A stretch of DNA of 64,000 bases from Loktanella sp. DSM 29012 (GCF_900110705.1 NZ_FOEJ01000005.1:186001-250000); one strand, 5' to 3'; numbered from the stretch's first letter, positions 1 through 9,430 are shown. Program-made: numbers and translations. The notes: generated from the letters alone by a model not told the origin.

Positions 1-177
1 CGACCCGCTGCGCGACCATTGCGTCTCGATCTGTCCGCGAATGCCCTCCGCCTCGGACGGGTCGGCCTGTGCCAGCCGGTCGAACAATGAATCAAGCTCG
101 GCCGTCTGGGCCGCGGCAACACCGCACCACAAGAGTGTCGCAACGACAGAGTTGAAGAAGAGATGATGTATCGACAT
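1..177 (-). CDS. Tetratricopeptide-repeat-like exported protein (N-terminal part only)
   Basis: This is the first 59 residues of a protein that continues beyond the left edge. It starts at the ATG at 177 and has a signal peptide (hydrophobic VVATLLWCGVAAA, probable cleavage after AQT or AAA). The sequence then reads LDSLFDRLAQADPSEAEGIRGQ..QWSRSGS, which resembles the small periplasmic TPR proteins common in Rhodobacteraceae. The TPR assignment is from memory of the family; only the N-terminus is visible. It is divergent from the SCP2 gene, so the 76-bp gap should hold both promoters. Confidence 0.6.
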   Translation of the reverse strand, partial: MSIHHLFFNSVVATLLWCGVAAAQTAELDSLFDRLAQADPSEAEGIRGQIETQWSRSGS

Positions 178-253
178 ACCGTCACTGTAGTTTAAAACCA
201 GCCCGATACCAGTGGGCGCAGGCATCCAGCCCCCAAACCGAGGACACATTCCC

Positions 254-550
254 ATGAGCGATATCGTCTCTGCCGCCGTCACCCAGTTGAACGCCAAGAT
301 GGATGGCGAATCCTTTGACGGCACCGCCAAGTTCGTGATCGAGGGCGAAGGTGCCCTGATGATCGCAGGCACCGATGTCACTGCCTGCGCCGACGACGCA
401 GAGGCCGACGTGACGCTGACTGCCAGCCGCGACACCTTCGAGGGCATCATGACCGGCGACGAGAACCCCACGGCGGCCTTCATGACCGGCAAGCTGACCA
501 TCGACGGCGACATGGGCAAGGCCATGGCGCTGGCCGGGGTGATTTCCTGA
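254..550 (+). CDS. SCP2 sterol-binding domain protein
   Basis: A 98-residue stand-alone SCP2 (sterol carrier protein 2) fold. The residues LNAKMDGESFDGTAKFVIEG, then DADVTLTAS-type strands and the closing TGKLTIDGDMGKAMAL are characteristic of the family, which binds lipids in a hydrophobic cavity. The ligand is unknown. I chose the ATG at 254 because the upstream in-frame start at 212 adds a non-conserved stretch. The stop is 4 bp before the next gene, a lysophospholipase-like hydrolase, so the two are probably co-transcribed and may both act on lipids (inference). Confidence 0.85.
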   Translation: MSDIVSAAVTQLNAKMDGESFDGTAKFVIEGEGALMIAGTDVTACADDAEADVTLTASRDTFEGIMTGDENPTAAFMTGKLTIDGDMGKAMALAGVIS

Positions 551-554
551 TCCG

Positions 555-1490
555 ATGAGATACGCGCCGCTCCATTCCGATCTTGCCGACGGCCCGGACG
601 CCGGGGCGGCGCATTGGCTGAAAACCACCGACAACAAACAGATCCGCGTGGGCCACTGGGTGAGCGACGCGGATCGCGGCACCGTGCTGCTGTTTCCGGG
701 CCGCACGGAATACATCGAAAAATACGGTCGCGCCGCGCGCGACCTGCGTGACCGCGGTTATGCCACATTGGTGGTGGACTGGCGCGGTCAGGGGTTGGCA
801 GACCGGCTGACCCCCCATCGCGCCACAGGTCACGTCGACCTGTTTTCCGACTATCAAAAGGACGTGGCCGCCATGCTGACCCATGCGCGCGACCTCGGCC
901 TGCCCAAACCGTTCTATCTGATCGCGCATTCCATGGGCGGTGCGATCGGCCTGCGCGCCCTGATCGAGGGTCTGCCGGTGCGCGCCGCGATGTTCAGCGC
1001 GCCGATGTGGGGCATCCAGATGAAACCCACGCTGCGCCCGTTCGCCTGGGGGCTGTCATCGCTGTCGCGCAAGATGAATTTCGACACTGCCATGGCGCCG
1101 GGCCAAAAGGTCGAGAATTATATCGAACGCATGGCCTTCGAGGCGAACGAACTGACGTCCGACCGCGAGATGTTCGACTACATGCTCAACCAGATCAGCG
1201 CTGAACCCGACCTGTCGCTAGGCGGTCCTTCCTTGCGCTGGCTGAACGAGGCGCTGACCGAATGCCGCAACCTTGCGCGGCTGACCTCGCCACGCACCCC
1301 CTGCGTGACCTTCCTCGGGACCGCCGAAACCATCGTCGATGCGCACCGTATCCGCGCGCGCATGGCCAAATGGCCCGGCGGCACGCTGGACATCATCGAG
1401 GCCGGCAAGCACGAGGTCATGATGGAGGACGCGGACACCCGCGCGCGCGTGTTCGACACCGCCTGCACGATGTTCGACGCCAACACCTGA
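555..1490 (+). CDS. Alpha/beta hydrolase, lysophospholipase / monoacylglycerol lipase-like
   Basis: A 311-residue alpha/beta hydrolase of the serine aminopeptidase S33 / PldB-like group. The nucleophile elbow AHSMGG places the catalytic serine at residue 126. Upstream are the oxyanion-type strand VLLFPGRTEYIEKYG and VVDWRGQGLADR. The late residues LGTAETIVDAHR and AGKHEVMMED supply the probable Asp and His of the triad. No signal peptide is visible, so it is cytoplasmic or peripheral. It hydrolyses acyl esters, probably of lysophospholipids or monoglycerides (family inference). It follows the SCP2 gene by 4 bp. Confidence 0.85.
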   Translation: MRYAPLHSDLADGPDAGAAHWLKTTDNKQIRVGHWVSDADRGTVLLFPGRTEYIEKYGRAARDLRDRGYATLVVDWRGQGLADRLTPHRATGHVDLFSDYQKDVAAMLTHARDLGLPKPFYLIAHSMGGAIGLRALIEGLPVRAAMFSAPMWGIQMKPTLRPFAWGLSSLSRKMNFDTAMAPGQKVENYIERMAFEANELTSDREMFDYMLNQISAEPDLSLGGPSLRWLNEALTECRNLARLTSPRTPCVTFLGTAETIVDAHRIRARMAKWPGGTLDIIEAGKHEVMMEDADTRARVFDTACTMFDANT

Positions 1491-1520
1491 CGCAGGCTCT
1501 GCGGCAATGCCGCCCGCGCC

Positions 1521-1555
1521 GCATCATCTTGCCCCAAATACTCCCGCCGGAGGCA
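1521..1555 (-). repeat. Short intergenic terminator-like repeat, copy 1
   Basis: 35 bp that match 9396-9430 at all but four positions (shared core ATACTCCCG and CGGAGGCA). Read on the minus strand it is a small GC hairpin followed by a T-rich stretch. From memory, similar GCCTCCGGCGGGAGTATTT elements are common after genes in Roseobacter-group genomes. Here it lies between the hydrolase and the exonuclease genes, both on the plus strand, so it is not an obvious terminator for either. Confidence 0.6.
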
Positions 1556-1643
1556 CCCGCCCTCACAGGCCCGCGTGTCCGCCTGTCAGGATAAAATCCG
1601 GCTGCCATCTCGTCACCCGGACATGCGGCCCTAACTGATCGCC

Positions 1644-2666
1644 ATGGCTGACGTACTGACCTTTACCGACCGGGGTATCTATTGCCCGGCGGGTGATTTC
1701 TACATCGATCCGTGGCGACCCGTGGACCGGGCGCTGATCACGCATGGCCACGCGGATCATTCGCGCTGGGGCATGCGCTCTTACCTCGCGACCGAGGCGG
1801 CGGCACCCGTCATCCGCCACCGTCTGGGCGACATCACGCTCAATACCATCCGCTACGGCGAAACGCGCCAGATCGGCAGTGCGACCGTGTCTTTCCATCC
1901 CGCAGGCCATGTGCCCGGCTCTGCGCAGATCCGGGTGGCGGTCGGCGGTCAGGTCTGGGTCGCCTCGGGGGATTATAAAACCGTGGCCGACGGGCTGTCC
2001 GAACCGTTTGAACCCGTCCAATGCGACGCCTTCATCACGGAATGCACCTTTGGCCTGCCCGTGTTCAAATGGACAGCCGAGGATGTGCTGGCCCGCCAGA
2101 TGAACGACTGGTGGGCCGCCAATGCCGCCGCCGGACGCACATCGATCCTTGGGGCCTATGCCTTGGGCAAGGCGCAGCGCCTGCTGACAACGGTGGACGC
2201 GCAGATCGGGCCGATCCTGACCCACGGTGCGGTCGAAAACACCAACGCCGTGCTGCGTGCCCAGGGGATCAACCTGCCCGATACGATCCGCGTGACACCC
2301 GATCTGAAAATCGCCGACCACCCCGGTGCCCTGGTCATCGCCACGCCCAGCGCCATGGGCGGCACATGGGGCCGTCGTTTCGGCCCGTCCTCCAGCGCCT
2401 TTGCCTCGGGCTGGATGGCGTTGCGCGGGGTGCGCCGCAGACGCGCCGGCGACCGCGGCTTTATCGTCTCCGACCATGCCGATTGGGCCGGCCTGAATGC
2501 CGCGATCAAGGAAACCGGTGCCACACGCATCTTCACCACCCATGGCTACACCTCCGCGTTCCAGAAATACCTGTCCGAACAGGGCTATGACGCCCATGTC
2601 GTCAGCACCGAATATGAGGGCGAAAGCCTAGATGGTGGCGACGAACCGGTGGTCGAGGACGCATGA
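1644..2666 (+). CDS. Ligase-associated DNA exonuclease (metallo-beta-lactamase fold)
   Basis: A 340-residue beta-CASP/MBL nuclease related to mRNA 3'-processing and SNM1-type exonucleases. The metal-binding motif HGHADH is at residues 34-39. Further motifs are HPAGHVPGSAQI, SGDY, TECTFG and the late SDHADW. In bacteria this family is encoded next to a stand-alone ATP-dependent DNA ligase, and the next gene is exactly that, overlapping by 4 bp (ATGA). The pair is thought to process and seal DNA ends in cross-link or break repair (family knowledge; substrate inferred). Confidence 0.9.
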   Translation: MADVLTFTDRGIYCPAGDFYIDPWRPVDRALITHGHADHSRWGMRSYLATEAAAPVIRHRLGDITLNTIRYGETRQIGSATVSFHPAGHVPGSAQIRVAVGGQVWVASGDYKTVADGLSEPFEPVQCDAFITECTFGLPVFKWTAEDVLARQMNDWWAANAAAGRTSILGAYALGKAQRLLTTVDAQIGPILTHGAVENTNAVLRAQGINLPDTIRVTPDLKIADHPGALVIATPSAMGGTWGRRFGPSSSAFASGWMALRGVRRRRAGDRGFIVSDHADWAGLNAAIKETGATRIFTTHGYTSAFQKYLSEQGYDAHVVSTEYEGESLDGGDEPVVEDA

Positions 2667-4252
2667 AGGACTTTGCCGCCCTCTTTACCCGCGTGGACGA
2701 GACGACCAAGACCACGGTCAAGGTCGCAGCCCTTGCCGATTATTTCCGCACGGCCCCGGATGACGACAAACTCTGGACCATCGCCTTGTTTTCGGGCCGC
2801 CGTCCCAAACGCCTGATCACAGCCGCACGCCTGCGCGAATGGGCCGCCGAACGCGCAAACCTGCCGCTTTGGCTGTTCGAGGAATCCTATTCCATCGTCG
2901 GTGATCTGGCCGAAACCATCGCCCTGATCCTGCCCGATCCGTCCAGCACCGCCGACCATAGCCTGACCCATTGGATCAACGAACTCGCCCGCCTGTCCAG
3001 CTTGGACGATGACGCCCGCAAGGCTGGTATCCTTGCCGCCTGGGACAGCCTGCCCACAACCCAGCGGTTCTTGTTCACCAAACTGCTGACGGGTGGTTTC
3101 CGCATCGGGGTCAGCCAGAAACTGATGACCCGCGCCCTGGCACAGGCCACGGGCCAGGACGAGGCGGAACTCACGCACAAGCTGATGGGCAACTGGACGC
3201 CGCAAACCACCACATGGCACAACCTGATCGAGGCGCATGACCCCACCGCCGATCTCTCACGCCCCTATCCGTTCTACCTCGCCTACGGGCTCGAGGATCT
3301 AGACGACCTCGGTCCCGCATCCGACTGGAACGCGGAATGGAAATGGGACGGCATCCGGGGGCAATTCATCGTCCGCGCGGGCGACCATCACCTGTGGTCG
3401 CGCGGCGAGGATCTGATGACCGACCGTTTTCCCGAACTCGCCCAGCTCAAGGATTATCTGCCCGACGGCACCGTCATCGACGGCGAGGTGCTGGCCTTTC
3501 GTAACGAGGCCCCCCTGTCGTTCAACGCCCTGCAATCGCGCATCGGGCGCAAGACTGTCCCGAAAAAGCTGCTGACCGAGGCCCCCGTGATCCTGATGGC
3601 CTATGATCTGCTCGAGGACGCAGGCACCGACATCCGGGCGCAGCCCTTTGCCGACCGCCGCGCGCTGCTGGCCCAGATCGTTGATGCCGTGCCGGACAGC
3701 GCGCCGCTGCGCCTGTCCCCCGCCGTCGATTTCGCCGACTGGAAGACGCTGACCGCCCTGCGCGAAACCTCCCGCGACCGCAACGCCGAAGGCTTCATGC
3801 TTAAACGTCTGGACAGCCCCTATCTGTCAGGCCGCAAGAAAGGCGACTGGTGGAAATGGAAGGTCGACCCCCTGACCATCGACGCCGTGATGATCTACGC
3901 GCAGGCCGGTTCGGGGCGCCGTGCCAACCTGTTCACCGATTACACTTTTGCCGTTTGGCAAGGAAATGATCTGGTTCCGTTCACCAAGGCGTATTCCGGC
4001 CTAACCGACGCAGAGTTTCGGCAGATCACCGCTTGGGTGCGGAAAAACACGCTTCAAAAATTCGGGCCGGTCCGGCAGGTAAAACCCGAGCACGTGTTCG
4101 AACTGGCGTTCGAGGGCATTCAGGCCAGCCCGCGTCACAAATCCGGCGTGGCGCTGCGATTCCCACGGATGCTGCGCTGGCGGCACGACAAACCCACGTC
4201 CGAGGCGAACACCCTCGACGATTTGAAAGAGATGCTGGACACCTACGGATGA
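2663..4252 (+). CDS. ATP-dependent DNA ligase (cisplatin-damage-response type)
   Basis: 529 residues. An N-terminal DNA-binding domain (about 1-200, with FRIGVSQKLMTRAL) precedes the nucleotidyltransferase domain. Motif I is KWDGIRGQ, with the adenylated lysine at residue 227. It is followed by SRGED, DGEVLAF, EGFMLKR and WWKWKVDP (motif V), then an OB-fold to the end. It is a second ligase in addition to the essential NAD-dependent LigA, presumably for repair. It forms a translationally coupled pair with the MBL exonuclease. The first ATG overlaps that gene's stop. Confidence 0.93.
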   Translation: MKDFAALFTRVDETTKTTVKVAALADYFRTAPDDDKLWTIALFSGRRPKRLITAARLREWAAERANLPLWLFEESYSIVGDLAETIALILPDPSSTADHSLTHWINELARLSSLDDDARKAGILAAWDSLPTTQRFLFTKLLTGGFRIGVSQKLMTRALAQATGQDEAELTHKLMGNWTPQTTTWHNLIEAHDPTADLSRPYPFYLAYGLEDLDDLGPASDWNAEWKWDGIRGQFIVRAGDHHLWSRGEDLMTDRFPELAQLKDYLPDGTVIDGEVLAFRNEAPLSFNALQSRIGRKTVPKKLLTEAPVILMAYDLLEDAGTDIRAQPFADRRALLAQIVDAVPDSAPLRLSPAVDFADWKTLTALRETSRDRNAEGFMLKRLDSPYLSGRKKGDWWKWKVDPLTIDAVMIYAQAGSGRRANLFTDYTFAVWQGNDLVPFTKAYSGLTDAEFRQITAWVRKNTLQKFGPVRQVKPEHVFELAFEGIQASPRHKSGVALRFPRMLRWRHDKPTSEANTLDDLKEMLDTYG

Positions 4253-4255
4253 TGC

Positions 4256-5335
4256 ATGCGTAAATTTTTGATCCGCGTGGTGGGAACGGTCCTGTTCGCG
4301 CTGTGCGCAGCCACGTTTCTGCCGTTGCTGACATTCGATACATGGTGGATCCGCTTTCTGGATTTCCCGCGCCTGCAATTCCTCGCCGGTCTGCTGATCA
4401 GCCTGGCCCTGTTCGTGACACTGCGCCGCGCCCAACCATCCTGGGGCACGATCCTGACGCTCGCCGGAATCGCAGCCATCGGCCTGCAGGTTGCAAAGCT
4501 ATGGCCCTATCAGCCCTTGGCCTCGAAAATGGTGGCCAGCGTCTTGCGTTGCGATGCCGATGACCGCCTGCGCGTGCTGGTGACCAACGTGCAGGTGTCC
4601 AATCGCAACGACGAAAGCGTGCTGGATATGGTGCGCAGTCAGGACCCCGATGTGCTGGTGGTGCTGGAAACCTCCCCTTGGTGGGACAACGCGCTGGCAC
4701 CGCTGGATGATCAGTTCGACCATATCATGCGTGAACAGCCCGAGTCCGCCTACTACGGGATGCAAATCTACAGCCGCCACCCGTTTTCACAGGCAAACAT
4801 GACCTACCCGATGGGCGTCGATACCCCCATGTTCGACGGACAGATTTTGCACCCGACCATGCCGGTCCACCTGCTGGGCGTGCACCCGCGCCCGCCGCAC
4901 CAGACCAACGGCGGCCAGCCCTCTACCATGCGCGATGCAACCATCCTGCACGCCGCGATGCGCGCGCGCGAAACCAGCGCCGTCAGCGTGATCGCCGGCG
5001 ATTTCAACCTCGCCCCGTGGGAAGATACCGCGCAGCGCGCGCTGCGGATCGGTGGCCTGCTGGACCCGCGTGCAGGACGCGGCCCAATGAACAGCTACAT
5101 GGCTGACAGCGACCTGATGCGCTGGCCACTGGATCAGGTGCTGTGGCAAGCTGGTCCTGGCATGCTGGATATGACCGTGCTGCCATCCGTCGGATCAGAC
5201 CATCATCCGGTGCGCGTCGATCTGTGCCTGTCACCGCTGGTGGACGCGCGCACCATCCCGCTGCAGGACGGCGATCTGGCCGCCGCACAGGACACATTCG
5301 ACGCCGCCCGCGCCATCGCAAGCCCCGCCGATTAG
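4256..5335 (+). CDS. Membrane-anchored endonuclease/exonuclease/phosphatase family protein
   Basis: 359 residues. Two to three hydrophobic segments fill about residues 5-85 (VVGTVLFALCAATFLPLLTF; LLISLALFVTL; ILTLAGIAAIGLQV). An EEP catalytic domain follows: VLVTNVQVSNRN at the metal-binding strand, VLVVLETSPWWDNAL (Glu ligand), VIAGDFNLAPW (GDFN motif) and VGSDHHPVRVDL (SDHxP). The domain sits outside or at the membrane. EEP enzymes cleave phosphodiesters or phosphomonoesters; the substrate cannot be told. It starts 3 bp after the ligase, so it is likely in the same operon. Confidence 0.85.
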   Translation: MRKFLIRVVGTVLFALCAATFLPLLTFDTWWIRFLDFPRLQFLAGLLISLALFVTLRRAQPSWGTILTLAGIAAIGLQVAKLWPYQPLASKMVASVLRCDADDRLRVLVTNVQVSNRNDESVLDMVRSQDPDVLVVLETSPWWDNALAPLDDQFDHIMREQPESAYYGMQIYSRHPFSQANMTYPMGVDTPMFDGQILHPTMPVHLLGVHPRPPHQTNGGQPSTMRDATILHAAMRARETSAVSVIAGDFNLAPWEDTAQRALRIGGLLDPRAGRGPMNSYMADSDLMRWPLDQVLWQAGPGMLDMTVLPSVGSDHHPVRVDLCLSPLVDARTIPLQDGDLAAAQDTFDAARAIASPAD

Positions 5336-5402
5336 GCCCCGGTGGGTTGAGTGCACCCGCCCGCAGTCCTATGTCTGTCGCAACAGAAAACAGGATAATC
5401 CC

Positions 5403-7223
5403 ATGACCGATGACCGCACCTTTGACGCCGTGACAGAAACCGGCGGCAGCCCGATGGGCGACCTGCCCGAATGGGACCTGACGCACCTCTATCCGGCCAC
5501 CGACAGTGCGGAAATCAAACGCGACCTCGACTGGCTCGAGGATGCCTGCACCCGCTTTGCCGCCGATTTCGAAGGCAAACTGGCCGACCTCGACGCCGCT
5601 GGCCTGCTCGAAGCCGTCCAGCGCGATGAGAAAATCAACGAAATCGCTGGCCGCATCATGTCCTACGCGGGCCTGCGGTATTACCAGATCACCACCGACA
5701 ACGATCGCGCCAAATTCATGGCCGACATGCAGGACCGGATCACGACCTATACCACGCCGCTGGTGTTTTATGGTCTGGAATTCAACCGCCTGCCCGACGA
5801 CCACCTCGACACGCTGCTGGCCCAGAACGAAGAGCTGCGCCGCTACAAGCCCGTGTTCGACCGGATGCGCGCCATGCGGCCGCACCAATTGTCGGACGAG
5901 CTGGAAAAATTCCTGCACGACCAATCCACCGTCGGTGCCGCCGCCTGGAACCGTCTGTTTGACGAAACAATGGCCGCGCTGACCTTTGTCGTGGACGCCG
6001 AAGAACTGAGCCTTGAATCAACGCTGAACCTGCTGACCGACAGCGACCGGTCCAAGCGTGAAGCCGCAGCCATGGCGCTGTCGGATGTTTTCGCGCAGAA
6101 CGTCAAACTCTTTGCCCGCATCCACAACACGCTGGCCAAGGAAAAGGAAATCGAGGACCGCTGGCGCAAGATGCCGACCCCGCAAACGGGCCGCCACCTG
6201 TCCAACCACGTCGAACCAGAGGTGGTCGAGGCGCTGCGCAACGCCGTCGTCGCGGCCTACCCGCGCCTGTCGCACCGGTATTACGCGCTCAAAGCGAAAT
6301 GGCTGGGGCTCGAGCGGATGGAAACATGGGATCGCAATGCCCCGCTCCCGCGTGAGGACGAACGCCTTGTAGGCTGGGACGAGGCACAGCAGACCGTGCT
6401 GGACGCATACGCCGGGTTTTCGCCTGACATGGCCGACCTTGCGAAACCGTTCTTTACCGAAGGCTGGATCGACGCCGCCGTCAAACCGGGCAAGGCCCCC
6501 GGCGCATTCGCCCACCCGACCGTCACCACGGTGCATCCTTATGTGATGCTGAACTATCTGGGCAAACCGCGCGACGTGATGACGCTGGCCCACGAGTTGG
6601 GTCACGGCGTCCACCAGCGTCTCGCCGCAGATCAGGGCGAACTGCTTTCATCCACCCCGCTGACCTTGGCCGAAACCGCCTCCGTCTTCGGCGAAATGCT
6701 GACCTTCCGCAAGCTACTGGACGCGGCCAAGACCCCGGCCGAACGCAAGGTGCTTCTGGCAGGCAAGGTCGAAGACATGATCAACACAGTCGTGCGCCAG
6801 ATCGCGTTCTACGATTTTGAGTGCAAACTCCACGCCGCCCGCGCCGGTGGAGAACTGACCCCCGATGACATCAACGCACTTTGGATGTCCGTTCAGGCCG
6901 AATCCCTCGGCCCTGTTTTCGACTTCCACGACGGATACGAGACCTTCTGGTCCTACATCCCCCACTTCGTCCACTCGCCGTTTTACGTCTACGCCTACGC
7001 GTTCGGCGACGGCCTCGTGAACGCGCTTTACGCGGTCTACGAAGAGGGCGACCCCGACTTCCAGTCCAAGTATTTCGACATGCTCAAGGCGGGCGGATCA
7101 AAGCATCACAAGGAACTGCTGGAACCATTCGGCCTCGACGCCTCGGATCCTGCATTCTGGGACAAGGGCTTGTCGATGATCGAAGGCATGATCGACGAAC
7201 TCGAAGCGATGGAGGACGCGTGA
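5403..7223 (+). CDS. pepF: M3 family oligoendopeptidase F
   Basis: 606 residues, the usual length of PepF/M3B zinc metallopeptidases. The zinc motif HELGHGVHQ lies at residues 397-405 (H397, E398, H401). The third ligand region TLAETASVFGEML follows about 25 residues later. The N-terminal half is helical with the PepF-type DLTHLYP start. It degrades short peptides in the cytoplasm. The stop overlaps the following GNAT start (GTGA). Confidence 0.93.
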   Translation: MTDDRTFDAVTETGGSPMGDLPEWDLTHLYPATDSAEIKRDLDWLEDACTRFAADFEGKLADLDAAGLLEAVQRDEKINEIAGRIMSYAGLRYYQITTDNDRAKFMADMQDRITTYTTPLVFYGLEFNRLPDDHLDTLLAQNEELRRYKPVFDRMRAMRPHQLSDELEKFLHDQSTVGAAAWNRLFDETMAALTFVVDAEELSLESTLNLLTDSDRSKREAAAMALSDVFAQNVKLFARIHNTLAKEKEIEDRWRKMPTPQTGRHLSNHVEPEVVEALRNAVVAAYPRLSHRYYALKAKWLGLERMETWDRNAPLPREDERLVGWDEAQQTVLDAYAGFSPDMADLAKPFFTEGWIDAAVKPGKAPGAFAHPTVTTVHPYVMLNYLGKPRDVMTLAHELGHGVHQRLAADQGELLSSTPLTLAETASVFGEMLTFRKLLDAAKTPAERKVLLAGKVEDMINTVVRQIAFYDFECKLHAARAGGELTPDDINALWMSVQAESLGPVFDFHDGYETFWSYIPHFVHSPFYVYAYAFGDGLVNALYAVYEEGDPDFQSKYFDMLKAGGSKHHKELLEPFGLDASDPAFWDKGLSMIEGMIDELEAMEDA

Positions 7224-7693
7224 CCAGCGTCACCCTCGCCCCATATACCAGTGACCAGCGCGACGCCCTTTGCGCTCTGGCGGTCGGCCCCGAGCAGGAA
7301 CGGTTTTCCAGTCAGCCAAGGCTTCTGCTGAATAGCTCGCAAGACGGGGTCGACGTGCATCTGATCTACGTCGACGCCACGCTCGTGGGCATGTTTCGCA
7401 TTGATCGCGATTTTTCGCGCGAACACCCGCAGGTGCCATCAGGCGCCTGTGGATTGCGCAGCATGATCGTCGATCAACGCCATCAGGGGCGCGGCATCGG
7501 CACCGCCATGATCCGGGCATTGCCCGCCTATATGGCGCAACGCTATCCGCAGGCCACGCAGATTTACCTTACGGTCAACCTGCGCAATCCCGGCGCGCGG
7601 CGCAGCTACCTGAACGGTGGTTTCACCGATACCGGCGAACACTACATGGGCGGTGACGCAGGTCCGCAGCACATCCTGCGCATGGGCCTTTAG
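7220..7693 (+). CDS. GNAT family N-acetyltransferase
   Basis: 157 residues beginning at a GTG that overlaps the pepF stop. The coupling and the match to a normal GNAT length decide this start. The acetyl-CoA motif A is visible as SMIVDQRHQGRGIGTAMIRAL (Q/RxxGxG), followed by LTVNLRNPGARRSYLNGGF, the usual motif B. The acceptor substrate cannot be predicted. Its stop codon overlaps the stop of the convergent minus-strand gene. Confidence 0.85.
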   Translation: MTSVTLAPYTSDQRDALCALAVGPEQERFSSQPRLLLNSSQDGVDVHLIYVDATLVGMFRIDRDFSREHPQVPSGACGLRSMIVDQRHQGRGIGTAMIRALPAYMAQRYPQATQIYLTVNLRNPGARRSYLNGGFTDTGEHYMGGDAGPQHILRMGL

Positions 7694-8373
7694 CCGGTCA
7701 TATCACGGATCACGGCAGCGACTGATGTGGCCTCTGCGTCCTCTTGCCGAGCCAGCGCCGGAGTCTGCCGCGACCAACTGCCCGTTTCTGCCAGATGCAA
7801 CATGAAATGCGCCACATCCGCCATGCGCGTGCGCACCAGATGTTGCGGGATCACATCCGGCGTCACCACGTAATCCGCCGTCAGATCGCCCTGCATCAAC
7901 CAGCCGGGACGCACGGCCGTCCAATCCACGCGCGATGCGCGCAATTGCGCCTCCATCTCGCCCATCTGGTCCAGCACGTTGTGCAGCGCCGTCATGACCG
8001 GCACCTTGAAATAGATCGGCCCGCGGTTCTTGGCTTCGACAAAACTGGCTGAAATCACGGCCAGACGGTCGACCTCGGCGGCGTGCATGCCGGCCAGAAT
8101 ATTACTGGTGCCGCGCGTGTACAGTGGTGGCGGGTCCAGCAGGACCTTTGGCGAATTGCCCACCCCCAGACAGGACAGAACCGCGTCACTTCCCGCAAAG
8201 GCGCTGGACAGATCGTCCTCCAGCACGTCGGCCTCAATACAGGTCAGCCCCTTGCGCGCGGGCATGTCGGCGCAATCCAGCTCGATCGCGGTCACCGCGT
8301 GGCCCTTGTCCAGCGCCTGATCCAGCAAATGCTGCCCCACCGCGCCCTTGGCACCCAATACTGCCAGCTTCAT
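7690..8373 (-). CDS. NAD(P)-binding oxidoreductase, NmrA-like / atypical SDR
   Basis: 227 residues with the N-terminal Rossmann motif MKLAVLGAKGAVGQHL (GxxGxxG). DxxD-type adenosine contacts (IELDCADM, EADVLED) follow. The core matches NAD(P)H-binding (PF13460-like) proteins, with VDWTAVRPGWLMQGDLT near the substrate side. The catalytic YxxxK of classical SDRs is not evident. Role unknown. It is followed downstream on the same strand only by the convergent GNAT. Confidence 0.8.
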   Translation of the reverse strand: MKLAVLGAKGAVGQHLLDQALDKGHAVTAIELDCADMPARKGLTCIEADVLEDDLSSAFAGSDAVLSCLGVGNSPKVLLDPPPLYTRGTSNILAGMHAAEVDRLAVISASFVEAKNRGPIYFKVPVMTALHNVLDQMGEMEAQLRASRVDWTAVRPGWLMQGDLTADYVVTPDVIPQHLVRTRMADVAHFMLHLAETGSWSRQTPALARQEDAEATSVAAVIRDMTG

Positions 8374-8417
8374 TCATCGGCCCCCATGTTGTTCACCGGG
8401 GCCAACACCTGTGACCC

Positions 8418-9383
8418 TCAGGGGTTCCTTGCCTTGTCGAACACCATGTCCATCATCGCCTGCGTGCCACGACTGAATTCCAGCGGGCAGGCATAATCCG
8501 CAACCCCGCGCGCCGCCGCGCCAAAGGCTTCGACCTGCAACACATAATGGTTGGCGGCAGGCCAGCGTTCGACCTGCCGCACTCCGTTCCCCGTCTCCAG
8601 CGTCAGCTGCGCCACGTCATAGAGGTTGGCATTGAACGGCGCGGTCAGCGTCAGATGCCCTGCATCCCCGTGAAAGGTGATGGACTGGCGCGGCTGCATC
8701 CGCATCGACACCACAGCACCGTAGGTAAAGTCGCCGAAATCCGCAGCCACTTGGGCAAACACGTCGACCCCATTCTCGAATCGCACATCGGCATAGGTCA
8801 CTCGCTGACAATCGGCCCCGGTCACGAACCGCGCCGCACCAAAGGTATAAACCCCGATATCCGGCAACCCGCCGCCACCGGTTTCGGGGCGGTTGCGGAT
8901 GTTGTCGACCGCACCTGCGTTGTTGTAGCTGAAAACCGCATCCACATGGGCCAGCTTGCCAATCGCGCCGTCCTGCACCAGCTCGCGGGCGCGCTGGAAC
9001 TGGGGATGATGCACGATCATGAACGCCTCTGCCGCCAGCTTGCCCGCCTTGTCACCCGCCGCAATCACACGGTCGATTTCGTCGGCCTTCAGCGCGATTG
9101 GCTTTTCGCACAGCACATGCTTGCCCGCCTCCAGCGCCTTGATCGTCCAGTCCACGTGCAGATGGTTCGGCAGCGGCACATAGACCGCATCGATGTCGGG
9201 ATCCGCCAACAGGGCGTCATAATCGTCAAAGACTCGCATTCCTGGCGCAAAGGCACTGAACCCTGCCGCCTTGGCCGGGTCAGAGGTCGCGATCGCCACC
9301 AGTTCCGCGCCTTTTGCCGCATGAATGGCAGGTGCCATCCACTCCCGCGCAAATTTCGCAGCCCCCAATATTCCCCAACGCAT
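8418..9383 (-). CDS. Gfo/Idh/MocA family oxidoreductase
   Basis: 321 residues. The N-terminal MRWGILGAAKFAREWM is the dinucleotide-binding start. The family signature ALEAGKHVLCEKPIAL contains the EKP lysine. The C-terminal sheet includes GGGLPDIGVYTF, which holds the conserved GGG..D. Members use NAD(P) to oxidise or reduce sugars, inositols or related compounds; the substrate is not identifiable. It lies 44 bp upstream of the NmrA-like gene on the same strand and is separated from rpoH by a terminator. Confidence 0.88.
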   Translation of the reverse strand: MRWGILGAAKFAREWMAPAIHAAKGAELVAIATSDPAKAAGFSAFAPGMRVFDDYDALLADPDIDAVYVPLPNHLHVDWTIKALEAGKHVLCEKPIALKADEIDRVIAAGDKAGKLAAEAFMIVHHPQFQRARELVQDGAIGKLAHVDAVFSYNNAGAVDNIRNRPETGGGGLPDIGVYTFGAARFVTGADCQRVTYADVRFENGVDVFAQVAADFGDFTYGAVVSMRMQPRQSITFHGDAGHLTLTAPFNANLYDVAQLTLETGNGVRQVERWPAANHYVLQVEAFGAAARGVADYACPLEFSRGTQAMMDMVFDKARNP

Positions 9384-9395
9384 CGCGCATCCTCC

Positions 9396-9430
9396 GCATC
9401 ATCTTGCAAAAAATACTCCCGTCGGAGGCA
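9396..9430 (-). repeat. Short intergenic terminator-like repeat, copy 2
   Basis: 35 bp that match the copy at 1521-1555 except for three C-to-A changes and one C-to-T change. Here the element overlaps the extended hairpin that terminates rpoH. Confidence 0.6.
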
